DNA from: Endozoicomonas sp. SCSIO W0465
GTDB taxonomy: Bacteria > Pseudomonadota > Gammaproteobacteria > Pseudomonadales > Endozoicomonadaceae
Length of the DNA: 64,000 bases
Reading direction: 5' to 3'
Assembly (NCBI RefSeq): GCF_023716865.1
Contig: NZ_CP092417.1
Location: 5,124,001-5,188,000, forward strand
Shown here in pieces: positions 9,255 through 18,128 of this stretch. Under the pieces are notes generated by a model that saw only the letters and a program-made list of their open reading frames with translations, had not been told where the DNA came from and made no database searches. Position 1 is the stretch's first letter; every line of letters starts with the position of its first letter. The translations under genes and the position numbers were made by a program.

Positions 9255-9420
9255 GTTCTGCTGTTACGGGAGAGCGGTCTCAGTGGCAAGCTGATCACCG
9301 CTATTCTCCGACCCGGCAAGACCCAACCGGTAAAGAAAATGCAGCTGTTCTGAAACGGCTTATCGAACTGATCCGCCAGTCGTGTCGTGGCCGAAAACAA
9401 TCAAATCAATCGTTCAGGAA
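9255..9420 (+). pseudogene. IS1380 transposase, C-proximal fragment
   Basis: The plus strand reads GLSGKLITAILRPGKT, then after a one-base shift TGKENAAVLKRLIELIRQ. This is the conserved central LxxxLRPGKxPxGxE region of IS1380 transposases. The catalytic remainder is missing. The sequence runs into the right inverted repeat at 9492-9506. Confidence 0.65.
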
Positions 9421-9502
9421 GTTCAGATTAGTAGCGGGAATGGCTATTTTTCACATGTACTGCAAAAAATAGCCCTTTTCTCTGGTTTATAAAATATCCG
9501 GG

Positions 9503-10645
9503 TTAAGCGATTGCTGTTAAGTTTCCGGGTAATGGGTTCTGACTTTTAACCAGCGCGTTAGCGGCACTGCTGGCGGCGTGTTTTGGATCGGCTTTATAAT
9601 GCTCTCTAACCATTGCATCACTCCGCTCCAGTCCGATTGCAATAGCGGTGTTATCTGCGAGTTCGGGGTTTTCTTTTTGCGCTTCTGTTTTTAGTAATAA
9701 AATCTGGGCAGCTTTCAGGTATGACTTCAGGTCGCTCTCTGTGAACGGCGTGAGTATGGCTGCCAGTACCAGTGCTTCAGTGCCCATTTCGGAAACAGGG
9801 CGGGATAACGCCTGTATTACTTGCCCTAATTTATCTTCAGATACTTTGCCTTGTAAAACACTGACCAAGTCTTTGGCATTGGCAAAATGTTGCTCTAATT
9901 CAGAAGATTTACTTAGAAGTTCATGCCTTGCCTGACTAAAGATATCAGGATTAGGATATCTGAAATTAGCAGAAAAGTTGGCCAAATCCTCTGCTTTTCC
10001 AAACTTCAGCGTCGTAATGCTTTTCGGGAGAGAGCCTATATCGGCACCGGATGTTATCTGATTCTTTAACAGCATCAGCGCATCTTTGACGGGTTGCCTT
10101 GTGTCTTCCTGAAACCAGGATTCAACCTGCTTTTCTACAAAGCCCTGTCGTTCAGTAACCATGCTATAGGATCCGGACTTGTTGGCATTATCCTGTCTGG
10201 ATGTTGCTCCCAGTTCTCCCTCCAGTGCTTTCAGGTCCATTTCATTGCTTTGCAGCTCTGCTTCTTCTGTTTCTCTTCTTTGTATGATGTCATCCTGGAT
10301 TTTAATAACCTGTTGAAGTTTATCAATGTCCTCCCGGTTGGCAAGATTACATTGAGCCAGTGCAAGCGCCAGAAAATTATTTTTATTTTCAATGTTGCTG
10401 TCATTGTTTTCATTGTCCTGAAACAGGCAGAAATTATTAACCAGTGCATCACTGAGCGCTTCTCTCGCCTCAGGATTTTGAGATAACTCACTTTTTGCCT
10501 GTTCTAACCGGGTTGAAAAAGAATCCTGGAGTTTTTGAAGTTCCGGGTTTTCAGTGACTTTTTCAGTATGACCATTTCCTGCGGTGCTTACAGGTGGCGA
10601 AATGGGTTCTGCTGATGGTGGGAGTTGGGTGGAAGATGGAATCAT
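9503..10645 (-). CDS. Unknown helical protein with Pro-rich start, possible secreted protein
   Basis: A 380-residue protein I cannot place in a family. Residues 1-30 are Pro/Ser-rich (QLPPSAEPISPP); the rest is predicted mostly helical with heptad-like Glu/Gln/Lys-rich stretches (residues about 110-150), no signal peptide and no membrane segment. The start at 10645 has AAGGAGAG upstream. Its stop codon (TAA, complement of 9503-9505) lies inside the right inverted repeat of the IS1380 relic, so the original C-terminus may have been longer. The motif QLPPSxEP also occurs at the start of the broken gene at 48886, hinting at a shared N-terminal module. Secretion is a guess. Confidence 0.6.
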   Translation of the reverse strand: MIPSSTQLPPSAEPISPPVSTAGNGHTEKVTENPELQKLQDSFSTRLEQAKSELSQNPEAREALSDALVNNFCLFQDNENNDSNIENKNNFLALALAQCNLANREDIDKLQQVIKIQDDIIQRRETEEAELQSNEMDLKALEGELGATSRQDNANKSGSYSMVTERQGFVEKQVESWFQEDTRQPVKDALMLLKNQITSGADIGSLPKSITTLKFGKAEDLANFSANFRYPNPDIFSQARHELLSKSSELEQHFANAKDLVSVLQGKVSEDKLGQVIQALSRPVSEMGTEALVLAAILTPFTESDLKSYLKAAQILLLKTEAQKENPELADNTAIAIGLERSDAMVREHYKADPKHAASSAANALVKSQNPLPGNLTAIA

Positions 10646-10822
10646 CGTTGGCTCTCCTTGAAATTAATAGCAATGTCTTATATACGACCAAACAAACACT
10701 GATTAGTTCCACCGATGATCATTCAAGGATTTGTCAAGGATAAAATAAGGTTCACCATCACTTTACCCAATTGGCTTTCAGTGAGGTGAACATACAAGAG
10801 GGGCTGAAGAGGGGACTGATAG

Positions 10823-13009
10823 CTAAGCTTTATGCTGCCATACCGTGCAATGGGCAACCGTATGTTGGAATTTCCGCGCGGTTTCCCTGATCACAAATGG
10901 AATATTCAAGGGGGAGCGTAACTCCTCAAAATGTTTGCTCAACGCTCTTTGCAGTCCGGTATAGGTGTCGAGGGCTTCGCCATTTTCACGGACGCCACCG
11001 AGCCAGTTCTCCCTGGGCGTATACTCTTCCAGCCAGGTATAGGGCGAGGTGATCACGAGGATGCCGCCAGGGCGTATGCGCTCATGGATCATCCCCAGGA
11101 ATTGCCCCGGGTTATTGAGGCGGTCAATCAGGTTACCGGCAAAGATCAGGTCATAGTCATTGAACATGGGTTTCAGGTTGCAGGCATCGCCCTGAGTAAA
11201 GCGGATTCGACTGGTATTGGTATCATCCAAACCCATTTCAGCGGTATCGGCAATAAAGTAATCACCCAGCTCTCCTTCAGTGGGCAGGTGGTAGCGTATT
11301 TTTCCCCGTTCCTGCAGCTCGGCCGCCGCTGAAATAAATCGGGCAGAGAAGTCGATGCCATCCACATGCTGGAACCAGCGGGCCAGTTCAAAGCTGGTAC
11401 GCCCAACTGAACAGCCCAGGTCCAGAGCACGTGTTCGGGGTGTATCACCACTGACCTCGAAACAGAGGCGGGCACAGGCTTCAGGGTAGTTGGGTACATC
11501 AAAGTAAGACTCCCCAAAATGGAACCCCAGGTATTGGGCAACCAGGGCATCGCTTTCATAAGGGTTGCCGACATCAGGACTGTTGGAGGTATTGGTCATG
11601 GCACTGGACTCTACATAACGAAAACCGGCATGCTGAAAGAAGTGGCGACGGAAGGCGTAGCGTGAATCTTTAATGGCGTAGTTGCCCGTTGAGATCCAGC
11701 TGCCCCCTTTAATCAGGTTGTGGCGTCCGTCAAAGGTTGGGGTAGAGAAATCATCGTAGCAGGGGTGAACCCGGAATCCTTCGTACCCGTCAATGGGAGT
11801 GCTGGTCCATTGCCAGGCATTGCCAATAATGTCACACAGCGCTCCGGTTCTGAAGTGGTCAACCGGGCAGGATGAGGACCAGTATTCGAGATTGATATTA
11901 CCGGGGGCTTTATCCCACCAGGGCTGGTCAGTATCAATGGCTTCCCTCAGGCAATACCACTCAGCTTCGCTGGGGAGCTGGATCTGTTTGCCAGTCACTT
12001 CTGACTTCCAGCGGCAAAAGGCCTGGGCTTCATGACAATTCACGTCAACCGGCCAGTTCCAGGGCATATCGATCTCTGCCAGCATGGTGCGATAGCGATA
12101 ACTATCCCCATCGGGGATCCAGAATTTGGGATGGCGTGCTTTACCATGGGGGTTGCTGAACGTTGTCCAGGCCCAGCCTTCATCCGTCCACCAGCGTTCA
12201 TTGTCATAACCACCGGCATCAATAAAGGTTTTAAACTCCTGATTGCTGACCAGGTATTCGCTGGCTTTGAATGGAGCGACCTCAACGTCCAGGTGTCCAT
12301 ATTCGTTGTCCCAGCCATAGAGCGAATTGTCGTTATCTTTGCCCAGGCGAAGTGATTGGCCATTCACCTCAATCAGACGGTTTTCCGGTGCTGACCCTGT
12401 TTCGATACAGTGTTGCCAGTAATTGTGCGGCCGGACGCAGGCGATTGGCAGCTGGCGAATCAGTACCGATGAGGTTTCAAGATGAATGCGTTCATGTTCA
12501 ATCCCCATTAGAATGATCCAGGCCTGACTTTCCCAGTTGATGGGTATCTCCAGCGGCATGTTTTGTATGAAACCGGAAACCAGTGCCCTGACCTTGTTGC
12601 GGTAGTCACGAACCTGTTGAACGGTTGGCCATTGGTAGTTGCTGTCGTCCAGATCATCCCAGGACATTTCATCCACACCAATGGCAACGGTGGACTCGAT
12701 ATAAGGGTCTACTCGTTCCGTGATCAGTTTTGCGGTGATCAGTTTGTTGATATAAAAAGCAGCAGTGTGCCCGTAATAGAAGATCAGAGGGTGACGGAGG
12801 GGGATGGCTTTTTCATACCAGGCGTCTTCGCGCGCCAGGGTTTCAAACAGCAGTTCATACTGATCAAACGTCTGGTGAAAATAATTCAGCAGCTCCTGTC
12901 GTTTTTTCTCAGGGTTGCCTTCGTTCAGAACCGGAGTTCGGGTTACTGTTTTCGGATGAGCGTCTGGGGTGACACTGTAGTCTATCTGACTCGCAGTATT
13001 CTCAGCCAC
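10823..13009 (-). CDS. ovoA: 5-histidylcysteine sulfoxide synthase / methyltransferase OvoA
   Basis: 728 residues with three modules in OvoA order. A DinB-like domain (about 30-190) holds LRHPLIFYYGH and GIEHERIHLETS, whose histidines supply the non-haem iron site. A formylglycine-generating-enzyme/sulfatase-modifying fold (about 220-470) includes LPSEAEWYCLREA, IGNAWQWTSTPIDGYEGF and GGSWISTG. A SAM methyltransferase (about 510-720) includes ALDLGCSVGRTSFEL. The first two join cysteine to histidine with oxygen; the third methylates the imidazole after C-S cleavage by OvoB, giving ovothiol A, a cytosolic antioxidant thiol. EgtB-type enzymes usually lack the C-terminal methyltransferase, which argues for OvoA. 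No OvoB-like PLP gene is adjacent. Confidence 0.92.
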   Translation of the reverse strand: MAENTASQIDYSVTPDAHPKTVTRTPVLNEGNPEKKRQELLNYFHQTFDQYELLFETLAREDAWYEKAIPLRHPLIFYYGHTAAFYINKLITAKLITERVDPYIESTVAIGVDEMSWDDLDDSNYQWPTVQQVRDYRNKVRALVSGFIQNMPLEIPINWESQAWIILMGIEHERIHLETSSVLIRQLPIACVRPHNYWQHCIETGSAPENRLIEVNGQSLRLGKDNDNSLYGWDNEYGHLDVEVAPFKASEYLVSNQEFKTFIDAGGYDNERWWTDEGWAWTTFSNPHGKARHPKFWIPDGDSYRYRTMLAEIDMPWNWPVDVNCHEAQAFCRWKSEVTGKQIQLPSEAEWYCLREAIDTDQPWWDKAPGNINLEYWSSSCPVDHFRTGALCDIIGNAWQWTSTPIDGYEGFRVHPCYDDFSTPTFDGRHNLIKGGSWISTGNYAIKDSRYAFRRHFFQHAGFRYVESSAMTNTSNSPDVGNPYESDALVAQYLGFHFGESYFDVPNYPEACARLCFEVSGDTPRTRALDLGCSVGRTSFELARWFQHVDGIDFSARFISAAAELQERGKIRYHLPTEGELGDYFIADTAEMGLDDTNTSRIRFTQGDACNLKPMFNDYDLIFAGNLIDRLNNPGQFLGMIHERIRPGGILVITSPYTWLEEYTPRENWLGGVRENGEALDTYTGLQRALSKHFEELRSPLNIPFVIRETARKFQHTVAHCTVWQHKA

Positions 13010-13532
13010 GTTTCCTCTCCTGAGTGTTGGTGTGTGGGGCTTTGAGCAATCAGTAGGCCGTCAGCAGAACCAGCATTAAAGGTTATGGTGTGCTTCATTA
13101 TAGAGAAACGACACATCCATGACTTATTGCTATCAGACGGTAGTGTACGGTGCAAATGCAATAGGTGATCAAATTTCCTGAATTTGTCTGGCTACTCCCT
13201 CAAGCAGCCAACAGCTCAAGCCCGGCAGGGGCATCATTATCCACTATGCCTGTGAGGTTTTCGGTCGGTCGCCCGGTGGTCATATCTCTTTATCACAGAG
13301 CATCTGATTCTTTTCTGGTCATGGATGTAACCCCGGCAAAGTATCATTGGGTAGGGGGTTTCAGTAATCTATTAAGAAGATGGAAGTTTGTTTTAGATGT
13401 TTTTTATAACAAATCATGAAGATGTAGTCAGTTTAAAGCCCAGGATAACAAGGGATTGAACTATCTACTGATTATATGGTCAGAATATATGGGAGCAAAC
13501 TATCAACTACTTACAATATTGCAGGCACCCAG
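13010..13532. other. Intergenic between divergent genes, no gene seen
   Basis: An 84-codon open frame at 13165-13419 has no recognisable product and no ribosome-binding site. The region should hold the promoters of ovoA (leftward) and of the hydrolase gene (rightward). No operator is recognised. Confidence 0.4.
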
Positions 13533-14753
13533 ATGAATACCGTCGGACAATCCACCAGTAAAGCAGTCAGTCCCCCATTTCCCGCAAGCTGGCAGATGCC
13601 AGAAAAACAACCCACCACGAATGCACACGTTGGCAACCGCCCTGTGGCATCACATTTAGTGAGTAGCCCCAACTTAAGTGGACACCTGACACCTGCTGAA
13701 CCGACCTCCCCACCATTGTCCAGCTATGCGATATCCCAATGCGCATCAGTTGCCGGGTGGATGATTGAAAACCGGCTTGGCCTATCCAGACTGTTGGGTT
13801 GCCGCCTTATTTCAGCACAATACTGCCACCTGTTTTCTGCTAAAGCCCACTTCCCCGCAAAGAGTCAGGCGATTATAGATTCTGCCTGTAACGCCACCCA
13901 TGAAGACGGTTTCAGAACAGAAAAAATTACCATCTCCCATGACGCTACAACCCTTTGCGCAGTCATTTGCTATCCCGCAGGGCGACAGTCCACACCATCG
14001 TCAGACCTGATCATTTTTAACAATATGAATGGTACAACCATCTCAAACTTCTTTGACAAAGACAGACTTGCCAGCACATCCCATGGACTGCCTGATGGCC
14101 AACCGACAGAAACACCGGGCAATATTCAGCGGATTCTGGGCTGTCCAGTTCTTCTTTACGATTACACGGGCACCGGAATCAACAAAAGGGCGGGACTTTT
14201 ACGCTACGCTCCTGCGGCCACTGGCGAAACAGTAATCAAGGATGCCATGGCCGTCCTGCACACGGCACTGAACCAACCCGGCATTGACAACATCACACTG
14301 ATGGGAAGTTCATTGGGTGGCGGCGTTGCCACAGTTGCCCTGGAACGCTATCTCAGTAATCTGGGTGAAGATGAGGCAATACGAACCAAAAAACGCCTTA
14401 CCCTGGTTAACCATGACTCCTACAGCACCACTTCAAGAGTCGTCATTCCACAATTCCCCGAATTTGCCGACACCCTGGGTTGGTTGTGTGGTGCTCACAT
14501 TGACGCAGCCACCCCCATGAAACAGTTGGTGGAATACCACAAGGTGAACACAATCATTCTCTCACGGGAAAGCGATCATACGATTCGCAAGGGATCCCGG
14601 ATGTACGAAATGTTTGCCAATGCTGCGGCAAAAGAAAGCCATTTATCGTGGTACCATAGTAAACTTCCCGGGCACTCAGGCCTTTCTGAAGACCAGGCTG
14701 CCTTTCTTAAAAGAAAAATGCGTGATGGCTCCGAAAAAGAATCAGTCGTATAA
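13533..14753 (+). CDS. Alpha/beta-hydrolase, DUF818-like, disordered N-terminus
   Basis: 406 residues from ATG 13533, chosen because GCAGG precedes it; an ATG at 13476 has no such site. The first 65 or so residues are Ser/Pro/Thr-rich and look disordered. The rest is an alpha/beta hydrolase: VLLYDYTGTGINKR as the oxyanion-side segment, nucleophile elbow G-S-S-L-G-G with Ser260, and a His in LPGHSGLS near the end; an acidic partner may lie in ILSRESDHT. The layout recalls a family of hydrolase-like proteins known from Chlamydiae and other intracellular bacteria. A secreted lipase or esterase effector is possible but unproven. No signal peptide is present. Confidence 0.65.
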   Translation: MNTVGQSTSKAVSPPFPASWQMPEKQPTTNAHVGNRPVASHLVSSPNLSGHLTPAEPTSPPLSSYAISQCASVAGWMIENRLGLSRLLGCRLISAQYCHLFSAKAHFPAKSQAIIDSACNATHEDGFRTEKITISHDATTLCAVICYPAGRQSTPSSDLIIFNNMNGTTISNFFDKDRLASTSHGLPDGQPTETPGNIQRILGCPVLLYDYTGTGINKRAGLLRYAPAATGETVIKDAMAVLHTALNQPGIDNITLMGSSLGGGVATVALERYLSNLGEDEAIRTKKRLTLVNHDSYSTTSRVVIPQFPEFADTLGWLCGAHIDAATPMKQLVEYHKVNTIILSRESDHTIRKGSRMYEMFANAAAKESHLSWYHSKLPGHSGLSEDQAAFLKRKMRDGSEKESVV

Positions 14754-14948
14754 GAGTGATCACGGCACCGTACATCATCCATTGCAAACCACGGTCAGAA
14801 ACAGAACAATACCGATCCCCCGCAATGCCAGGAAAGTAGCAGTCGGCAGACTCTCACAGATTCGGGATGGCAGGAAAGAAGTCCGGGCAACTCAGCTTGA
14901 AGTTGCCAGGTGCAACCAGAAGCATTCCCGGTTGCCAGCCAGACCCAA

Positions 14949-15548
14949 CTATGAACGGCGTTTTCCGGATGGGTGGGGCTTTTTCTCTTCCGGTGCGTTG
15001 AAGATCAGGTAAAGTTCCATCAACACTTCGGGAATCTGGCTGCACATATCCTCTGTGAGCTTGCTGTCCCTGCGAATATCCTGAAACTCCTGTTCATCAT
15101 CAAACAGGCCTGAGGCCAGCATGATCGGCAGCAGGAGTTCACAGACCTCCTGTTCACTGGTTCCGAACCAGACGTCTTCATCGAGGAAGTGAGCCACCAT
15201 AAAACCGGTGCACCAGTTGGCAAGGGCTTCATCGTCGTGGTCTTCCAGCTCTTCGGATTCGCAGGAGAGGAAAAAACCCTCATCTTCGTCGTTAAATCCC
15301 CGGTCGATGGTCGTTTGCATTCTGGCAATAAGTTCATTCAACTCATTGGCACTGGCTGCCGGAAGCTCAACCTCACCATCAAAAATACTCTCGTTCCGTA
15401 CCTGCTCGGTCAGGTCTATGGGGCAGATGGTCAGGGCTGTCAGGAAACCGTGGAGACCATGGTAGTCAAGAGTTCCGGTTTCGCTGCCATCATCAGATTC
15501 AGTGAAAGGCTGTAACAGCGCTTCCACAGAAGCACGGGTATTGGACAT
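14949..15548 (-). CDS. UPF0149 (YgfB/YecA) family protein
   Basis: 199 residues from the ATG at 15548, with AGGATA upstream. It is an acidic, all-helical protein with the family features LDYHGLHGFLTALTICP near the N-terminus and EALANWCTGFMVAHFLDED in the middle, the latter typical of YgfB/YecA proteins. YecA members often carry a C-terminal SEC-C zinc motif; here the end is just a basic KKPHPSGKRRS tail. The biochemical role of the family is poorly defined. It is divergent from recQ, 211 bp away. The frame is open 47 codons further upstream, but that part lacks family similarity. Confidence 0.8.
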   Translation of the reverse strand: MSNTRASVEALLQPFTESDDGSETGTLDYHGLHGFLTALTICPIDLTEQVRNESIFDGEVELPAASANELNELIARMQTTIDRGFNDEDEGFFLSCESEELEDHDDEALANWCTGFMVAHFLDEDVWFGTSEQEVCELLLPIMLASGLFDDEQEFQDIRRDSKLTEDMCSQIPEVLMELYLIFNAPEEKKPHPSGKRRS

Positions 15549-15759
15549 AGAGAGTATCCTGAAAATGTGAAATGGGATTTTACTCTGGCTTTGCCGGGTA
15601 TAAAAGCCGTCAATTTCAGGTGTTTTACCGATGTGTGAGTGCCATGCCGGCACAGTGCTGTGAAAACCCGGATAAAGTATCGGGCTCATGATGAAATTGA
15701 TGATCGGACTCCTTATACTGTCACTTTACCCGAAATTTTGCCTGAAACTTTGTCTTTAG

Positions 15760-17562
15760 ATGTCTGATCCTGCCCTGGATATTTTAAAAAATACATTTGG
15801 TTACCCATCCTTTCGAGGATTCCAGCAAGAAGTGATTCATGAAATCGTTGCTGGTCGTGATGCCCTGGTATTGATGCCTACAGGGGGAGGGAAATCGCTC
15901 TGTTACCAGATACCCGCGTTATTAAGAGGTGGTACGGCAGTTGTCGTTTCACCGTTGATCGCATTAATGGATGATCAGATCAACAGCCTCCGGGAACTGG
16001 GTATTCGTGCTGATTGCCTGCACTCTGCCATGATTCCGGAAGACCGGCTTCAGGTTGAGCGGGAACTGCTGATCGGTGACCTTGATTTATTGTATGTAGC
16101 ACCCGAAAGGCTGCTGACTGAGTCTATGCAGCGGCTGCTGGATCAGATTCAGGTGGCTTTGTTTGCTATTGATGAGGCGCACTGTGTTTCTCAGTGGGGG
16201 CACGATTTCCGGCCGGAATACCTGCAGCTCTCCTGTTTGCAAACTCGGTTTCCCGGGGTTCCCAGAATTGCCCTGACAGCGACTGCTGATCAGAGAACCC
16301 GCCGGGAAATCTGTGAACGACTGGGGCTTGGAACCGCCCGGGTATTTACGGACAGCTTTAACCGGCCCAATATTTTCTACCGGATCAGCCAGAAGAAGCA
16401 GGGTAAACAGCAGTTACTGAACTTTCTTAATAAAGAGCATCCCGAAGATTCCGGAATTGTTTATTGCCTTTCCCGTAAGAAAGTGGAGCAGACTGCCCAG
16501 TGGTTGGCGCAGTCAGGGCGAAAGGCGCTGCCCTACCATGCCGGGCTTTCACCGGAAGAACGGCGGGCCAACCAGCACCGGTTTATCGTCGAAGAAGGGA
16601 TCATCATTGTCGCAACCATTGCCTTTGGAATGGGGATTGATAAACCGGATGTCCGGTTTGTTGCCCACCTCGACCTGCCAAGAAGTATTGAAGCCTATTA
16701 TCAGGAGACCGGACGTGCAGGCCGGGATGGTCTGCCCGCTACCGCCTGGATGGTTTATGGCCTGCAGGATGTGGTGCTACTCAAGCAGCTGCATGCTCGC
16801 TCCAGCGCCAGTGTGCATATTCAACAGATAGAGCAGCAAAAGCTGGAAGCCATGCTGGCGCTTTGTGAGGTGACCGGATGCAGACGACAGGTGTTGTTGA
16901 ATTACTTTGATGAGCCTCTGGATAAACCTTGCGGCTATTGTGACTTGTGTCTTGAGCCACCGGAAATATGGGATGGAACCGAAGTTGCCCGCAAGGCGTT
17001 GTCCTGTATTTACCGGAGTGGGCAGAGCTTTGGGGTGGCCCATCTTGTGGATATTCTACTGGGGAAAAGTACCCATAAAACCCGCCGCTTTGGTCATGAC
17101 CGTCTTAGCACCTTCGGCATCGGCACCGAGCTGGATCAGAGCACCTGGCGGTCGGTCTTTCGCCAGCTGGTGGCCAGGGGGTACGTGAATGTGGATCATG
17201 ACAGTCATGGTGCCCTTAAATTGAACGAGCGTTGCCGTTCACTGCTAAAAGGGGATGAAAGCATTCAGTTGCGTCGTGACCGCTATGAGCCATCGAGAAA
17301 GTATGAGAGCGAGTATCGTGAGGTCGGTCGTGTGGTTGTGGAAGAGCATGACCAGCAGTTGTGGGAAGCTTTACGCCAATGGAGACGTACGCATGCTGAA
17401 GAACAGAATGTCCCCGCTTATGTCATCCTGAACGACAAGACGCTGATGGAGCTGATAAAGCATCGTCCCCAATCCCGTCTTGAATTGTCAAGAATAACCG
17501 GAATAGGTCAATTTAAGCTGGAGAAATACGGTGACGACTTGTTAGAAGTGCTAGGAGGCTGA
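15760..17562 (+). CDS. recQ: ATP-dependent DNA helicase RecQ
   Basis: 600 residues, the normal RecQ length. The helicase core has motif I PTGGGKSLCYQ (about 41-51), the DEAH box with aromatic loop FAIDEAHCVSQWGHDFRPEY (about 135-154) and motif VI QETGRAGRDG (about 320). It is followed by the RecQ-C-terminal zinc site (CEVTGCRRQVLLNYFDE...CGYCDLC, about 370-395), a winged helix, and a C-terminal HRDC domain (about 525-600). RecQ unwinds recombination intermediates and stalled-fork structures in the RecF pathway. Its last 55 bases overlap the convergent SprT-like gene, so the two 3' ends are interlocked. Confidence 0.96.
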   Translation: MSDPALDILKNTFGYPSFRGFQQEVIHEIVAGRDALVLMPTGGGKSLCYQIPALLRGGTAVVVSPLIALMDDQINSLRELGIRADCLHSAMIPEDRLQVERELLIGDLDLLYVAPERLLTESMQRLLDQIQVALFAIDEAHCVSQWGHDFRPEYLQLSCLQTRFPGVPRIALTATADQRTRREICERLGLGTARVFTDSFNRPNIFYRISQKKQGKQQLLNFLNKEHPEDSGIVYCLSRKKVEQTAQWLAQSGRKALPYHAGLSPEERRANQHRFIVEEGIIIVATIAFGMGIDKPDVRFVAHLDLPRSIEAYYQETGRAGRDGLPATAWMVYGLQDVVLLKQLHARSSASVHIQQIEQQKLEAMLALCEVTGCRRQVLLNYFDEPLDKPCGYCDLCLEPPEIWDGTEVARKALSCIYRSGQSFGVAHLVDILLGKSTHKTRRFGHDRLSTFGIGTELDQSTWRSVFRQLVARGYVNVDHDSHGALKLNERCRSLLKGDESIQLRRDRYEPSRKYESEYREVGRVVVEEHDQQLWEALRQWRRTHAEEQNVPAYVILNDKTLMELIKHRPQSRLELSRITGIGQFKLEKYGDDLLEVLGG

Positions 17563-18083
17563 CCGAGAAATTTTAATGGCCCTTTACAGGCTGTGCACAG
17601 ATAAACCGTTCCCCGCTGGGAGCGGTTGTGACGTACCGTGCTCAGGTGAATCGTCTTGCCATGGCAATGGCATTGATACAGCCACTGCTTCCGGCTGCTT
17701 CTTCCCGTGTCATATCGATGACAACGATCCGCGGGAAGTCTGAATACCCTGGCCATTATCCCATGCCATTCTTTCCCGTGGGCACGGATTTTCGGGCCAA
17801 ACAGTTCATAGGCCAGAAGATGTGCCACCTCATGAGCGACAGTTTGCCGGATAAAGTGCTCACGGTTTTCCTGAAGCAGTACCTTATTAAAGCGAAGCTG
17901 ATGTTTTTCGATCCACGCCTGACCTGCTGTCTCTCCGGTTAGATCCAGCCGGATATAAGGTTTCCTGAACGGCTTTTGAAAAAAGCTTTCCGCTTCCTGG
18001 TACAGCTCAAGAATCCGCTGTTCAATTTGGTGAAGGTCGTTCTGCAATGGTTTGTCTGCTCCCTGTGTTTGTGCAGGAAGCAT
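17508..18083 (-). CDS. sprT: SprT-like zinc metalloprotease
   Basis: 191 residues. The zinc protease signature HEVAHLLAYELFG has the HExxH metal-binding and catalytic residues, with a third His in AHGKEWHGIM. A C-terminal zinc-ribbon-like part carries YQCHCHGK and LCTACKG. These are the features of the SprT family, the bacterial relatives of Spartan proteases that cleave DNA-protein crosslinks. The convergent 55-bp overlap with recQ is notable given the possible link to DNA repair, but gene order alone does not prove a functional link. Confidence 0.85.
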   Translation of the reverse strand: MLPAQTQGADKPLQNDLHQIEQRILELYQEAESFFQKPFRKPYIRLDLTGETAGQAWIEKHQLRFNKVLLQENREHFIRQTVAHEVAHLLAYELFGPKIRAHGKEWHGIMARVFRLPADRCHRYDTGRSSRKQWLYQCHCHGKTIHLSTVRHNRSQRGTVYLCTACKGPLKFLGQPPSTSNKSSPYFSSLN

Positions 18084-18128
18084 AGTGGATTGACCGGAAT
18101 TGTGAAATCCGTAAATGCTTCAATTGAG

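Larger units (their letters stand above)
7743..9506 (+). mobile_element. IS1380-family relic carrying a nested IS1595 gene
   Basis: The left end near 7743 (TAGCCCGAATATTTCATG) is a degenerate version of TTAACCCGGATATTTCAT. The right end AAATATCCGGGTTAA finishes at 9506. Between them are an N-terminal IS1380 transposase fragment (7846-7968), an intact IS1595-type gene (8020-8976) and a C-terminal IS1380 fragment (about 9255-9420). The order suggests an IS1595 insertion into an IS1380 element followed by decay. Exact IS1595 borders are not clear: GGTTAGCCATCAACC near 8970 could be its right end, but I find no matching left end. Confidence 0.65.

Noticed and set aside
13165..13419. 84-codon ORF between ovoA and the hydrolase gene
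   Set aside because: No ribosome-binding site, no recognisable motif and composition of non-coding DNA.
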